A DNA stretch of 64,000 nt from Enterococcus gallinarum NBRC 100675. Lineage in GTDB: Bacteria > Bacillota > Bacilli > Lactobacillales > Enterococcaceae. Positions 45,409 through 55,423 of this stretch are shown here, one piece after another (within the stretch, counting starts at the first letter, position 1; every line of letters starts with the position of its first letter). The notes under the pieces are model-generated. The model made no database searches. It was given only the letters and a program-made list of their open reading frames with translations, and had not been told where the DNA came from. Both the position numbers and the translations under genes were made by a program. Location: positions 1 through 64,000 of the forward strand of contig NZ_BCQE01000011.1 of the NCBI RefSeq assembly GCF_001544275.1, read 5' to 3'.

Positions 45409-46534
45409 CTTCTATAATTTTTTCATCCTGTTCACGCAATTCTGTCACACCTAAAATCTCATCTAATCGATTAAGACCTAATGTCTCATCTACAATTTTT
45501 ACAATTTTTATCGAGCGTGCCGCCTGTGTTTTCAAATAAGCCAATTTACGATTATAATTCGGTTTTTCCGGTTTCAACGTTAACGGTACTTTTTCTACTC
45601 CTTGAATCAATTTTGCCCAAGATGCCCATATTCGATTATCTTTTCCGTTTTCTCTTGATTTTTCCAAAACCATTAATTGATTCGCTAAAACACCAACAAC
45701 TAACGAGGAAAAATCATTCGTCCGTAAATATTGATCCAAAAACCGCTCTGCTTTTTTGTTTTTCATACGAATTTCGTAACGATTTTTTATCTCTACCTCT
45801 TCTAGTGGAATCCCTTGTTTTTTCGCAATTTCATAATTCTTTTGATAAAAACAAAAATGCATAAGGCTCTGTGGACTACCTAGATAAATCGATAAACCAC
45901 CGCTTGCATCTTCTAACATACTTTTTTCTTCTTGTGATCGCCAGGTTTGAAACCCCGAAATAAATTCATTTCGACTCAACTTTCTGGCCAATTCATGAAG
46001 CGAAAAGATCTCTTCGAGATCATCAACCGCTATATCTAATCGACGAGGCGTGCCTTCAAATTCTTGACAGCGAAAAAAGAATTCTTTCCACGAATCACTT
46101 CGTTCATCTAAGACACTTTCATAATGACGACAGCCTTGACCAGACAATTCGATCAAACAACCTCGTTCATCGCCTTTCTTGGAATTCAACACACGAATCA
46201 TCCCTTTTTGATACATTTCAACATAGCCAAACAACTTTGTATCAGCATAATAAAATGAAGTAAACTCCATCCCTAATATATCTTCTATCACTTTTTTAGG
46301 ATCATTCGTCGGAATTCGAATTCGAATATAATCAAATTTCACTTCTAACCACCCGTTTCCAACAGAAAATTTCGAATAGAAATCTAATAATTGTTGTTCC
46401 AGTTCTTCTGAACAACTTCGTTGTCCATTTTCTATCTTAGACAAAAACGTCCGATCAATCCCTAAGGTATTCGCCACAATCTTTTGGCTCAAATTCCGAC
46501 TTAAACGCACACTTTTTAGATGTTCCGGTGACAT
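45344..46534 (-). CDS. MobT-family relaxase with N-terminal HTH (Tn916 Orf20/ICEBs1 NicK-like)
   Basis: 396 residues. An XRE-type HTH (residues 1-55: RLSRNLSQKIVANTLGIDRTFLSKIENGQ) precedes a replication-initiation-factor (Rep_trans) domain: GCLIELSGQGCRHYE, PRRLDIAVDD (metal/DNA-binding block) and a C-terminal helical part. It nicks oriT in rolling-circle fashion to start transfer. The candidate oriT lies 130 nt upstream of its start, the same layout as in Tn916. Confidence 0.92.
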   Translation of the reverse strand: MSPEHLKSVRLSRNLSQKIVANTLGIDRTFLSKIENGQRSCSEELEQQLLDFYSKFSVGNGWLEVKFDYIRIRIPTNDPKKVIEDILGMEFTSFYYADTKLFGYVEMYQKGMIRVLNSKKGDERGCLIELSGQGCRHYESVLDERSDSWKEFFFRCQEFEGTPRRLDIAVDDLEEIFSLHELARKLSRNEFISGFQTWRSQEEKSMLEDASGGLSIYLGSPQSLMHFCFYQKNYEIAKKQGIPLEEVEIKNRYEIRMKNKKAERFLDQYLRTNDFSSLVVGVLANQLMVLEKSRENGKDNRIWASWAKLIQGVEKVPLTLKPEKPNYNRKLAYLKTQAARSIKIVKIVDETLGLNRLDEILGVTELREQDEKIIEDEVRSVCEYIQENPQAIDYLL

Positions 46535-46850
46535 AAAATCCCTTCTTTCTTGTTTGTCACATCAAACATTTCAATAACAAACGTTATGTGACAAGTTAAA
46601 TTTTTCAGAAATGTTATGATACCAACGTTCAACCGACCTCAGACAGCAAGTTGAAAAGTTTTTCAACCCCCCTGTTAGAATATGGGGGTTTTAGGCGTGC
46701 GCTCCGCGCACGCCACCATCTTTGCACACTGCTCCTCAGAGCTTCCGCTAACGCTACGACGCCTTCGCGCCGTTTCCGCTCTGAGGCTGGTGTGCAACTC
46801 TGGTGATATGCGCGGAGCATAGCCCCCATATTCTAACGGGGAATCATTCG
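46535..46850. other. Origin of transfer (oriT) and candidate single-strand origin
   Basis: Read on the minus strand, 46665-46690 gives an inverted repeat around CTAACAGGGGGG, the same 3' half as the ICEBs1 oriT nick region as I remember it. TTGAAAA-GT-TTTTCAA (46651-46666) flanks it. Then come a perfect 9-bp hairpin GGCGTGCGC-TCC-GCGCACGCC (46694-46714), a long stem of TTGCACAC/GTGTGCAA and CCTCAGAGC/GCTCTGAGG (46722-46797), and a second, inverted 15-bp copy of the oriT half (46823-46837 against 46674-46688). Such dense folding next to oriT is what a single-strand origin needs. Confidence 0.78.
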
Positions 46851-47249
46851 CTCTGGAGGTAGAGTTGAACACATAATCATATCATCGGCTTTTAAATATA
46901 ACTCTTGTTTTGAATAGTATTTGACAAAAGAATAAGAGAGATTGATAAACCAACCATAAAAAAATGGGCATTCTATCGTCTTTTCCGGCAATTCGGGTAC
47001 TACGGGATCTTGTACCTTTATCTGCACTAAAAAGCCCTCGTAAGCTCCTTCAAGAACCGTTACCAGACAGGCATAGCCAATTATTTCACTCGTTGGGACT
47101 TTCCTGGATCTACCAAACGCATCATTTAATCGCTTATAACGATAAACTGGTTTAATTTCTTCCAAGATAAAACAATCCCCAAACAAAGCCGTCAATTTTA
47201 AATCATTCATCGTAACATGTCTTCGATACTTTGCAGGTATTTCCTCCAT
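46833..47249 (-). CDS. Conjugation accessory protein
   Basis: 138 residues, soluble. Start touches the stop of the coupling ATPase gene (TAATG). Mixed alpha/beta (FGDCFILEEIKPVYRYKRLN; EIIGYACLVTVLEGAYEGFL). It lies between coupling protein and oriT. Its 3' end is made of the second oriT-like repeat. Function unknown. Confidence 0.6.
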   Translation of the reverse strand: MEEIPAKYRRHVTMNDLKLTALFGDCFILEEIKPVYRYKRLNDAFGRSRKVPTSEIIGYACLVTVLEGAYEGFLVQIKVQDPVVPELPEKTIECPFFYGWFINLSYSFVKYYSKQELYLKADDMIMCSTLPPERMIPR

Positions 47250-48565
47250 TACTTCTCACCCCCTTCAAATCGTAAAATCATTAATTGATCAGACAATTGT
47301 CGAAATTCAGCAAAAAAATTAAATTCTGTTACATCTACATAAGGTGCATAAAATTCACGAACCTGTTCAGTCCCTGGATCAATATACCCACGTCCTCTAA
47401 CGGGTTTATTAAACAATGACTTTAATGTATTCTCGTACATCATCTTATAACCGGCTTTCGATACTTTCCCTAGAGTGACGCGCAATCCAAAATTATCTCG
47501 AATTGCCCCCTCTAAATATTTCGTATCCGGACGTTGTGTACCCACCAACAAAAATACACCACATTGTCGTCCCATTAATGCAATACGATTCAAACAATTC
47601 ATCGCTTTTTTCTTTTCATTTATTCCTAACGAAGCATAATACGCCGCCCATTCATCCACCACTAAAAAATGTGGCTTTAACCCAAAATGCGTATAATCAT
47701 ACCCCAATTCAAATTCAGAAGATTCTCTTAATTTCTTATAACGTTTTTCTGTTATGTCCGATACATTCAATAAACATTCTAAGATACCACCACCATAGAA
47801 CACATGCCCCTTAAAAATCGGTAATGCCTCTAATCTTGCTAAATCTGAACGTTTTGGATCACAAATATCTATCGTCGCAAATGGTAATAACGCATAAATT
47901 AAAGTCATCAAAAAATACGTCTTACCTCCACCAGTTCCTCCAATTACTAACCCATGAGGGGATTTATTATATGCCCAACGTACATTTTTCATTAAAGTGA
48001 TTACACCATCTTTAACGGTGACATCTCGAACATTGATCCGATTTTTTTCCACATCATACATAAACGTATAACACACATAATTCTTTTCCCGTTGTTCTTC
48101 CACAAGATCACAGAAAAACGCTTCTTCTAATTCCCCCGCTAAATTGTTAAACCGTTCGTGAAAAGGTCCTAAATCTAACGGCAAACGCACATAAATTAAT
48201 CCATCTTTATAGTGATAAAAAATTTTGGGGTAATACACAACCTTTCGGCGGCCATTCTTTTGTACTTTTTCAATAATTAATCGACGGCTTTGGATCATCT
48301 CTGCTAGTTTTCCTTTATGTACCAAACGTTGGTATACGTTGTAACAAAAGAAATACAAACAAGCATAGGCAAACGCTCCCGCTAATAAGAAGCTAACCAC
48401 CACATAACCACCAATTGCCCACCAAGACCATTGCCATAGAATTGATGAAAATAAAATAACTATTCCTACCATCAATAAAAGAACTGGTAGCATCAAATAA
48501 AAAATAAATCGTTGAGAAGCATATATATGCCTACTATGAATTCGTACTCCTTTGTATTGAAACAA
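47249..48565 (-). CDS. FtsK/SpoIIIE-type coupling protein (Tn916 Orf21/TcpA-like)
   Basis: 438 residues. Two membrane segments (about 22-45 and 50-72), then a motor domain with Walker A VIGGTGGGKTYFL (near 205) and Walker B HFLVVDEWAAYYA. Brings the relaxase-bound strand to the channel. Shorter than chromosomal FtsK and without gamma domain, as expected for type IV coupling proteins of this class. Confidence 0.92.
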   Translation of the reverse strand: MFQYKGVRIHSRHIYASQRFIFYLMLPVLLLMVGIVILFSSILWQWSWWAIGGYVVVSFLLAGAFAYACLYFFCYNVYQRLVHKGKLAEMIQSRRLIIEKVQKNGRRKVVYYPKIFYHYKDGLIYVRLPLDLGPFHERFNNLAGELEEAFFCDLVEEQREKNYVCYTFMYDVEKNRINVRDVTVKDGVITLMKNVRWAYNKSPHGLVIGGTGGGKTYFLMTLIYALLPFATIDICDPKRSDLARLEALPIFKGHVFYGGGILECLLNVSDITEKRYKKLRESSEFELGYDYTHFGLKPHFLVVDEWAAYYASLGINEKKKAMNCLNRIALMGRQCGVFLLVGTQRPDTKYLEGAIRDNFGLRVTLGKVSKAGYKMMYENTLKSLFNKPVRGRGYIDPGTEQVREFYAPYVDVTEFNFFAEFRQLSDQLMILRFEGGEK

Positions 48566-48578
48566 CTAATTACCACCT

Positions 48579-48959
48579 TTATTTTCTTTGTATCCATTCT
48601 TTGTTTTTCTCAATAAGTGCTAGATTTTCTACCAGCTTTTGTATCGGTTCTTGAATTTTTTTCAGTACTTTTTCTGCTTTGAATACTGTCCGTAGAATTT
48701 CTTTTGATTTATCTATCTCTTCTAAAATCGTTGGAACGTCAGCGGTCATGATTTCTTTTTCCGTTCCAAATAATTCAATAGGTGAAACTTCTAATACAGA
48801 AGCAATTTTGTCTAATGTTTCAAAAGTAGGATACCTATTTCCTCGCTCAATATTTGAAATAGATTGTTTTTTCAAACCTACTTTTTCAGCTAGTTGCTCT
48901 TGTGATAAATTTTTATTTTTTCGTAGTTTTACAATGTTTTTTCCAAAGTTTTCTATCAT
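48579..48959 (-). CDS. XRE-family transcriptional regulator
   Basis: 126 residues. HTH at residues 8-62 (IVKLRKNKNLSQEQLAEKVGL, QSISNIERGNRYP), then a short helical tail. Lies between the DUF961 genes and the coupling ATPase in the transfer operon; it may tune conjugation gene expression. Confidence 0.8.
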   Translation of the reverse strand: MIENFGKNIVKLRKNKNLSQEQLAEKVGLKKQSISNIERGNRYPTFETLDKIASVLEVSPIELFGTEKEIMTADVPTILEEIDKSKEILRTVFKAEKVLKKIQEPIQKLVENLALIEKNKEWIQRK

Positions 48960-48998
48960 AAGAAAACACCTCCTCAGTAAAAAAGAGCAGTCATCTGA

Positions 48999-49430
48999 CT
49001 ACTCTTTTTTCGGTCCTTCCTTTCCAAATGATCCATTTCCTTTATCTTGTACCGGTGGTGTTCCTGGCATTGATTGAAATACATTTTTCCCAGTTTTCTT
49101 ATATCCTGTCGCCGTTACTTTTATGTCACTATTGACATAGGCGCTCGTTGCTTGACGGTCAATCGATGACCAAAAACGAAACTCAACGCCTTCCAATTCA
49201 ATAATATCCCCATTTTTTAAATCCTCAATCCTTACTTCCGGAGGGAAATTCACAATAAAAATTGTTTCTTGTGCAGCACTTGAACATTCCACCGGCCGCT
49301 CTTTGATTTCACCCGTACTTTCATTTCCATCATAGTCCATACGGACTCGTTTTGTTTTTACAAAAAAGACTTCTCCTAATGTTTCTTTTGGTAATCCTGG
49401 TACCAAACCTTGATCAAATTCTAATGCCAT
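48999..49430 (-). CDS. DUF961 protein (Tn916 Orf22/23-type)
   Basis: 143 residues. MALEFDQGLVPGLPKETLGEV, FRFWSSIDRQATSAYVNSD and the C-terminal Gly/Pro-rich tail are typical of the YdcP/DUF961 proteins that open Tn916- and ICEBs1-type operons. Its start touches the stop of the related gene upstream. Role in transfer unknown. Confidence 0.8.
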   Translation of the reverse strand: MALEFDQGLVPGLPKETLGEVFFVKTKRVRMDYDGNESTGEIKERPVECSSAAQETIFIVNFPPEVRIEDLKNGDIIELEGVEFRFWSSIDRQATSAYVNSDIKVTATGYKKTGKNVFQSMPGTPPVQDKGNGSFGKEGPKKE

Positions 49431-49780
49431 TATTGTTGTCCTCCTTTTACTTCTACACGATCCGCTAACAAATAAAAATTATCGTTAATGATTCGATTAA
49501 CTTCTCCATTTCGTCCTAAATTTTGTGAATTTGGCGCAAAAGACACACGTGGATTTGCCAATAATACCTCCGCATTATAACGCATGGCTTTTGGTGCACC
49601 ACCCGAAGGAACACGTACCTCAATCATGCCCATTTTCTCAGAATTCATTTGAAAAATTTCTGTTTCCACTCGTGAAACTGCTCCTCGATTATTTCTAGGA
49701 CCATCTGAACGTATATGACTTTGATTCCATACTTTTCCTAAGACTTCTTTTTGATCAATTACTACATAACTTAATCCCAT
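49430..49780 (-). CDS. DUF961-like protein (Tn916 Orf22/23-type)
   Basis: 116 residues from ATG 49780 (AAGGAG 8 nt upstream); an upstream extension to 49843 overlaps the LPXTG gene. VRVPSGGAPKAMRYNAEVLL and NPRVSFAPNSQNLGRNG are family-like. First of the two DUF961 genes, with only 25 nt to the LPXTG gene before it. Confidence 0.72.
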   Translation of the reverse strand: MGLSYVVIDQKEVLGKVWNQSHIRSDGPRNNRGAVSRVETEIFQMNSEKMGMIEVRVPSGGAPKAMRYNAEVLLANPRVSFAPNSQNLGRNGEVNRIINDNFYLLADRVEVKGGQQ

Positions 49781-49805
49781 AATTATTTTTCTCCTTCCAT
49801 CTCTT

Positions 49806-50690
49806 CTAAATTCTTTTTCTTTTATAGCCAAAAAATCCAGCAATACTTGTTAAAATCATACCTAAAACAGAAAATACCGCATGGATTTCTTCACCGGTTT
49901 TTGGTAAAACCTTCGTTTTTCCATCTGCTGTTTTGACTTCAATATTTCCACTAGGGAGTTTTTTCACAGGAATGGATGGATCCTCTACTAAATTCCCTTG
50001 CGCATCTTGTATCAATGGTACCCCATCTTTTACCCCAACAATCGTTTGCCCAGTTGCGGTTCTTAATGGCGTGGTTGGTGTTGGCACGTGACTAATTTCT
50101 TTGATATTACTTGTCACAATCGGTACACTGGCTCCTTGAGCAGCATCCGTTATAATTTTTCCAGACGAATCTATCGACACATTCACTTCTTTTGCCGGAC
50201 CTGTTGGTTTATCTTTATTTGGTTTTGTTTCTTTGTCTTCATTTGGCTTTTCTATTGGTCGCTCTTCTGTCGGTTGTTCTGACTTTTCACTGATAGAAGG
50301 CGTTGTTGGTTGTTCAACCGTAGAAGAATTCATTGAACTATCCGACGTTTCTGTTGTCCCTGTTGTTTCCGTCGATGCTGCCCCAGAATCTATCGAGGGA
50401 ATAGGAACTTTTTCCCCGTCTCCAGACAACTCAATCGGAGGTGTCACAGGAACCTCTGACGTATCCGGTATTTTTGTTTCACTTGTCCCAGGATCTACTG
50501 GAACCGTTGGTCGTTCCTCACCAGTATCAGGTACCTCCGGTACTGGTATCGGTACTTCTGTCTCTTCCGAAATTAAAGGCGCCATCGGTGTTTCTTCATC
50601 TGCAAAAGCAATCATACCATTGGTAAAAAACAACGTACTAAATAAAGGAATCATCAAATATTTCTTCAATTTCTTTTCTTCTCCTTTCAT
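49806..50690 (-). CDS. LPXTG surface protein, Pro/Thr-rich
   Basis: 294 residues. Signal peptide ends about FADEE; residues 35-170 are low-complexity Pro, Thr, Ser and Glu; a small folded part (170-255); then sortase signal LPKTGEE, membrane segment and KRKR tail. An ATG at 50690 lacks a good ribosome-binding site, while TTG 50669 follows AAAGGAG, so the true start may be the TTG. It belongs to the transfer operon end and could aid donor-recipient contact. Confidence 0.82.
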   Translation of the reverse strand: MKGEEKKLKKYLMIPLFSTLFFTNGMIAFADEETPMAPLISEETEVPIPVPEVPDTGEERPTVPVDPGTSETKIPDTSEVPVTPPIELSGDGEKVPIPSIDSGAASTETTGTTETSDSSMNSSTVEQPTTPSISEKSEQPTEERPIEKPNEDKETKPNKDKPTGPAKEVNVSIDSSGKIITDAAQGASVPIVTSNIKEISHVPTPTTPLRTATGQTIVGVKDGVPLIQDAQGNLVEDPSIPVKKLPSGNIEVKTADGKTKVLPKTGEEIHAVFSVLGMILTSIAGFFGYKRKRI

Positions 50691-50735
50691 TTACTCTTTT
50701 TCTATTCATATTCTTCCCCTTCTTTCTAAAAACCA

Positions 50736-50765
50736 AACAAGCGGCTAGTTGCCTAACCGCTTGTT
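50736..50765 (-). terminator. Terminator after the large adhesin gene
   Basis: AACAAGCGG / CCGCTTGTT with an inner TAG/CTA pair; the minus strand continues into GGTTTTTAG. It lies 9 nt after the adhesin stop. Confidence 0.82.
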
Positions 50766-50773
50766 CGTTCTTT

Positions 50774-53700
50774 TTAGTCTTTGACCTTGTATAATTCATA
50801 ACCAATCAATCCTGCCGCAAGGACAAAGATCATACCAATCATGATCCATAACCCATTGTCTTCAGAGCCTGTTTTTGGCAACATAGGTGCCATTGCAGCT
50901 TGTTTCACTTCTTTTACAGGTTGTGGTTCGTTTGGTTTTACTGGTTGCGGTGGTTTTGGTGCCTCCACAAATTGAACCGTTTGATCTTTGTTTGTTAGAT
51001 CGACGTTATGTTTTGCGACTTCTTCAAACGTTTCTTTTTCATCTTCTGTTTTCGCTTGCAGCCATTCCGCAAAACTCAATCCTTTTCCTGCAAGATTGCG
51101 ACCGTCAACGATGAATTCAAATAAGAATTCCATCATTTCTTTATCAGCCATAAAGACTTTTTCCGCATGTGTGCCTTCAAATGGCGTACCGTCTGGTGTT
51201 AAGTAGCCTTGAACGATCAACTTGTAGATTTGACCAATTGCTAGACCGTCTACTTTAACCCATTCCAACACGGTTTGATTTGGTAAAGCTAAGATCTCTT
51301 TTCCACCATTTGCATTGGTAGCTTTTGTCGTAATGGTTGGATTGGCCACTTTAATGGTTTGGTCTTTATCGGTAATGTCCGCATGCGTTGCTAATAATAC
51401 ACCGTCTCTGAAGAGATCTTCAAAGACTACGACTTCTTTGCCTCGTAACGCACGGGCGTCTAAGATAAAGTCTAAGTTGACTGTACCGTCGGTACGTTCT
51501 GCCACAAACGTTAACGTACTTGTGATTTCTTTGCCATCCACTAAGACTGGTTTTTCGCTTTCTTTATCCATTAGCACACCACTGACGGTGTAGGTCTTTC
51601 CAACGATCAAATCGTGATACTTCACAGCGTCGGTAATCGTGACTTTCGTTAATGGATTGACTGCTTTTAATCCCGTTGGTTTATGCGTAGCGGTGGTACG
51701 AACACTTGGGTTCGTTACCCGTACCGTTTGGCCTTTGTCATTGATATCTTTGTGGTTTGCCAGTTCTTCGTCATTTCTAAAAAGACTTTCAAACACAACA
51801 ATTTCACGACCATTCAAGCCCGTTAGATCAAAAGTAAATGGCACGATCACCGTTTCATTTTTTGCTTTGGCAATAAAGCCAACCGCACTTTCTACCGGTT
51901 GACCATGAACAAGTAAGACTTCACCGGTTGCTTTGTCCATTAAGATCCCTTTGACCAAGTAAGCTTTTCCTGGAAGGATTTCTTTGATTTCAACGGTATC
52001 GTTTAAGGTAAACAGCCCCGTTGGGTCTGCGACCGTTAAGCCATCTTCAAAAACAGCTGTCGTATGAACGCTTGGATTGTTTACTTTCACACTTTGGGCT
52101 TCATCAGTAATGTCTTCATGTGCCGCAACTTCAATGCCATCACGGAAAAGTTTTTCAAAAACAACGATCGTTTGACCTTTCAGAACACTAGCATTAACCA
52201 CAAATTCAAGATCTTTTGTACCATTGGCTTTGTCTGCAATAAAGGTCAAGGTACTTGTGATTTCTTTGCCATCTTGTAAGATTGGCGCATTCGTTGCCTT
52301 GTTCATCAATACTCCTGAAATGGTGTATTCTTTGCCGACAAACAGGTTGGTATAAGAAACACTATCTTTAATGACGATCGTTTCTAATGGATCAACCATT
52401 TTTTCACCATCGGCTTTATTTGACGCTTGTGTTTCTAGTTTTGGTGGAATCAAGTAATTACGTACAGAAACCACTAACGTTTCCCCATCATCTGGCGCAT
52501 TTTGTTTGAATGCAACAGTGAATGCTTGTTTATCTGTATTTGATTGGAAGCTTTCTAATGGTGCATTTTCCAAGAAGTAATAGTCATCGGCAACTAGACC
52601 TTTCACTAAAATTTCCCCGTTTTGATCAGTGGTATATTCACCAATTGCTTGATCTTTACCGTTATACAAGGTAAAGTTCACACCTGCAAGTGGCGTTTTC
52701 TTCTTATTCCATTCTTCATACTTGAATAATTTTACGTTTTTCCGTGCTTGACGGTTCGCAAAATGGATCACTTTAATCGGTTCTGTATCATTGGTAATCG
52801 AGAACACCAATGGGTTTTGATTCAAAACGTAATTTACGGGCGCTTTGATTTCTTCCAAACGATAACGATCTTTTCCATAAGTAAGTGTACCGTTAGTTAA
52901 GAAAAAGCCTTTTTCATTGGTTTTAAAGATATCCGTTGTTTCTGTATCATTTGGAATTTCCATTGTGACATAACGATTGGCTAAAGTATCAAAAATCTTG
53001 AATTCTGTATTGGCAAGTGGAATCACTTTCCCTGTTTCTTGATCTACTTTCACCACTTTAAGACGTTGTTCGATTACTTTATCTTCTAAAACATAATGGA
53101 AAGTTTGCCCATTTTCAGAAATTGTGACTTCGAATGGTTCAAATAGTTTATACCCTTCTTTTCCTTTGGTTTCAGAAAGAATGTACGTATCAAAGACAAC
53201 AGTATTTTTACCAAAGCTAGCGTAACCATCTTTGTCTGTGACAACTGTTTTCACCACTTGACCAGTTGTTTTTGATGTCAAAGAGATTTCAATACCAGCT
53301 AATTTTGGTTTGTTATCTGGATTGGTTGAATCGACTAAATCTTTATTAGCAACTTTCACTAAATCAATGGTTCCTTTGATCACTTGATCTTTAGCAGTGA
53401 CTTCTTTTGTGACGGTTTCTTTATCTTGTCCACCATAGACTAACTCAAAATGAATCTTATTTGTATTGAGGTTATAACCTTTTGGCGCTTTTTCCTCAAT
53501 CCAATAATAAGAACCAAGTTTCAAATCTTTCACTTCTGCTTGGACTTTTCCATTAACATTTTTTAATGTAACAGATTTGATTTTTGTACCGTCCGCTTGA
53601 TAAAGTCCATAGACTACGCCTTCTAAGGTCGCAGCACCTTGTGCTATATTTCCTGTTTCAACATCTTCTTTGAAAATGCGCGCAATCCCTTTTTGTTCTT

Positions 53701-55357
53701 TGTTTTCAAGAATCACTTTGATTGTTTTATTCGCTTCGATCGTGAAATCTTTGCTTGTTTTGTTCAACACGTAACCAGTTGGGGCTTTGATTTCAACGAC
53801 CGTGCCTTTTGTGCCATGGGTGATATTCTTGATCGTGGCTTTTCCGTTTTTATCGGTTTTCACGGTTTGGTTTTTGCCATTGATCGTCACTTTGATTTCT
53901 GCATTGGCCAAAGGTTTCTTGGTGTCTGCGTCGATCTTTAGAATTTCCAAGTTGCCTTGTTTGAGGACGTTTAAACGTAACAAAGAAGAATTTGGTTCAT
54001 TTGGATTTAAAACACCAATCGTTTGAGAACCTGATTTCTTATAAACCATCGGAGAACTCATAGCTTTTAATTTGAATAATTTGACCGTTGCATCCTTCGA
54101 CGCGTTTTGGGTTGCGGTAATCACTAATTGATTGCCTTGAATTTTTGCAGTAATACCTTTGGAAGGTTCAATCCTTACAATATCTTTCAATACATTATTT
54201 GTATCTGATACTTTTATTGTTTCTCCCACTTTGATTGTTTTTGTTTGATTATTAAAGGAAACTCTTTTATCAAAGTCATTAACTAATTTTTGAATTTTAA
54301 CTTTACGAGCATTGTAATTCAGAGGAGCATACGTCCAAGTGACTTTACGTCCTAAAACTTCGCCGATCATTAATTGTGTTGTAAAGTATTGTTCTTTCGA
54401 TTTATCTGGATTATTCACATAACCAAAATAAGAAATCAAAGTAATCTTATGACGCTTAGAAGCATCTTTCAAATACGCATCCAATGCCTCAGTCGAATGG
54501 ACTTGTCCATTTCCCTTAAAATCTACCCCTGGTTGAATACAAAATGCGGCTTGTCCATTAACCGTAAACATAGGAATACCATTAAACGTAAATCCTGGTC
54601 GTCCTGGATCATCTACAATTGCCCAGTTAATCCCTCGACCAACTAAATTTTCACGAACAATATTGTCATTTACGGCACGACGAACACGAGCAGATCGTGG
54701 TTGAGTAACCACAAACGTTTCTTCTACGTCTTTCTCCGACAACGTCGTTTCTTTCGTGTCAGAAGCGACTACAGAGTCTTCTGTCTTTTCTTCCGTATCC
54801 TTAATGTCTACAAGTGGTTCCTCTGGTTTTTCTGTATTAGTAGCGAATGTATCCATTGCTTTGTCTACAGAAGGTTCTGTCGAATCAGAAGACTCAGATG
54901 TCAGGTTCCCTTCTGACGGTTTTGTCTCTAGTGTATCTGTTGTTTCGGCTGGTTCAGAAGATGGTGTCATATTCGACGTACTTTCTTCTGAAGGCTCCAC
55001 TGAACGCTCTGTTTCAGGTGTTTCTACTTCTACTGGTTGAGCAACAGTTGGACTGTCACCCGGATTTTGTGTTTCCCCGATCGTTTGATCGAGAGTTGCT
55101 TTTGAATTGGTTGTCGGCGCACTGGTCTCTGGCACAGACTCAGATGGTGTTTCTACAGCTGGTACAGCTTCTTCTACCGGTTGAACTTCGACTGCTTCAG
55201 TAAGAGCTGGTGCGGTCGTTTCTACCGTTGGTTGCCCAACAGCTGTTTCTTCCGCTTGTGCTTGAAAGGCACCTGTCAAAAAGCAAAACTGTGAAAAAGC
55301 GACGAGAGCTGCGGCTTTCAACCAATTCTTTCTTGTTCTTTGTTGCACAAGAATCAT
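50774..55357 (-). CDS. Large LPXTG adhesin with thioester domain and VaFE repeats
   Basis: 1,527 residues from ATG 55357 (AGGAAAGG upstream; the frame extends to 55399). Order: YSIRK-less signal peptide (to about 36), Ser/Thr/Glu-rich stalk (37-215), thioester domain with Cys in QAAFCIQPGVDF (near 273) and Gln in YFTTQLMIGEVLG, then several CnaB/SpaA-type beta domains (about 470-970), three VaFE repeats and a fourth divergent one (about 980-1440), then LPKTGSED, membrane helix and charged tail. Thioester domains bind host or surface amines covalently. Cargo of the ICE. Confidence 0.9.
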   Translation of the reverse strand: MILVQQRTRKNWLKAAALVAFSQFCFLTGAFQAQAEETAVGQPTVETTAPALTEAVEVQPVEEAVPAVETPSESVPETSAPTTNSKATLDQTIGETQNPGDSPTVAQPVEVETPETERSVEPSEESTSNMTPSSEPAETTDTLETKPSEGNLTSESSDSTEPSVDKAMDTFATNTEKPEEPLVDIKDTEEKTEDSVVASDTKETTLSEKDVEETFVVTQPRSARVRRAVNDNIVRENLVGRGINWAIVDDPGRPGFTFNGIPMFTVNGQAAFCIQPGVDFKGNGQVHSTEALDAYLKDASKRHKITLISYFGYVNNPDKSKEQYFTTQLMIGEVLGRKVTWTYAPLNYNARKVKIQKLVNDFDKRVSFNNQTKTIKVGETIKVSDTNNVLKDIVRIEPSKGITAKIQGNQLVITATQNASKDATVKLFKLKAMSSPMVYKKSGSQTIGVLNPNEPNSSLLRLNVLKQGNLEILKIDADTKKPLANAEIKVTINGKNQTVKTDKNGKATIKNITHGTKGTVVEIKAPTGYVLNKTSKDFTIEANKTIKVILENKEQKGIARIFKEDVETGNIAQGAATLEGVVYGLYQADGTKIKSVTLKNVNGKVQAEVKDLKLGSYYWIEEKAPKGYNLNTNKIHFELVYGGQDKETVTKEVTAKDQVIKGTIDLVKVANKDLVDSTNPDNKPKLAGIEISLTSKTTGQVVKTVVTDKDGYASFGKNTVVFDTYILSETKGKEGYKLFEPFEVTISENGQTFHYVLEDKVIEQRLKVVKVDQETGKVIPLANTEFKIFDTLANRYVTMEIPNDTETTDIFKTNEKGFFLTNGTLTYGKDRYRLEEIKAPVNYVLNQNPLVFSITNDTEPIKVIHFANRQARKNVKLFKYEEWNKKKTPLAGVNFTLYNGKDQAIGEYTTDQNGEILVKGLVADDYYFLENAPLESFQSNTDKQAFTVAFKQNAPDDGETLVVSVRNYLIPPKLETQASNKADGEKMVDPLETIVIKDSVSYTNLFVGKEYTISGVLMNKATNAPILQDGKEITSTLTFIADKANGTKDLEFVVNASVLKGQTIVVFEKLFRDGIEVAAHEDITDEAQSVKVNNPSVHTTAVFEDGLTVADPTGLFTLNDTVEIKEILPGKAYLVKGILMDKATGEVLLVHGQPVESAVGFIAKAKNETVIVPFTFDLTGLNGREIVVFESLFRNDEELANHKDINDKGQTVRVTNPSVRTTATHKPTGLKAVNPLTKVTITDAVKYHDLIVGKTYTVSGVLMDKESEKPVLVDGKEITSTLTFVAERTDGTVNLDFILDARALRGKEVVVFEDLFRDGVLLATHADITDKDQTIKVANPTITTKATNANGGKEILALPNQTVLEWVKVDGLAIGQIYKLIVQGYLTPDGTPFEGTHAEKVFMADKEMMEFLFEFIVDGRNLAGKGLSFAEWLQAKTEDEKETFEEVAKHNVDLTNKDQTVQFVEAPKPPQPVKPNEPQPVKEVKQAAMAPMLPKTGSEDNGLWIMIGMIFVLAAGLIGYELYKVKD

Positions 55358-55423
55358 TTCCTTTCCTAAAAATTTTGTATAATAAAACGCCGTTATCAAA
55401 ATGGATAACGACGTGAATTTTTT

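Noticed and set aside
46629-46872. Two overlapping open frames on the minus strand in the oriT region
   Set aside because: They come from the G+C-rich palindromes of the oriT/single-strand-origin region; no ribosome-binding site and no protein-like pattern.
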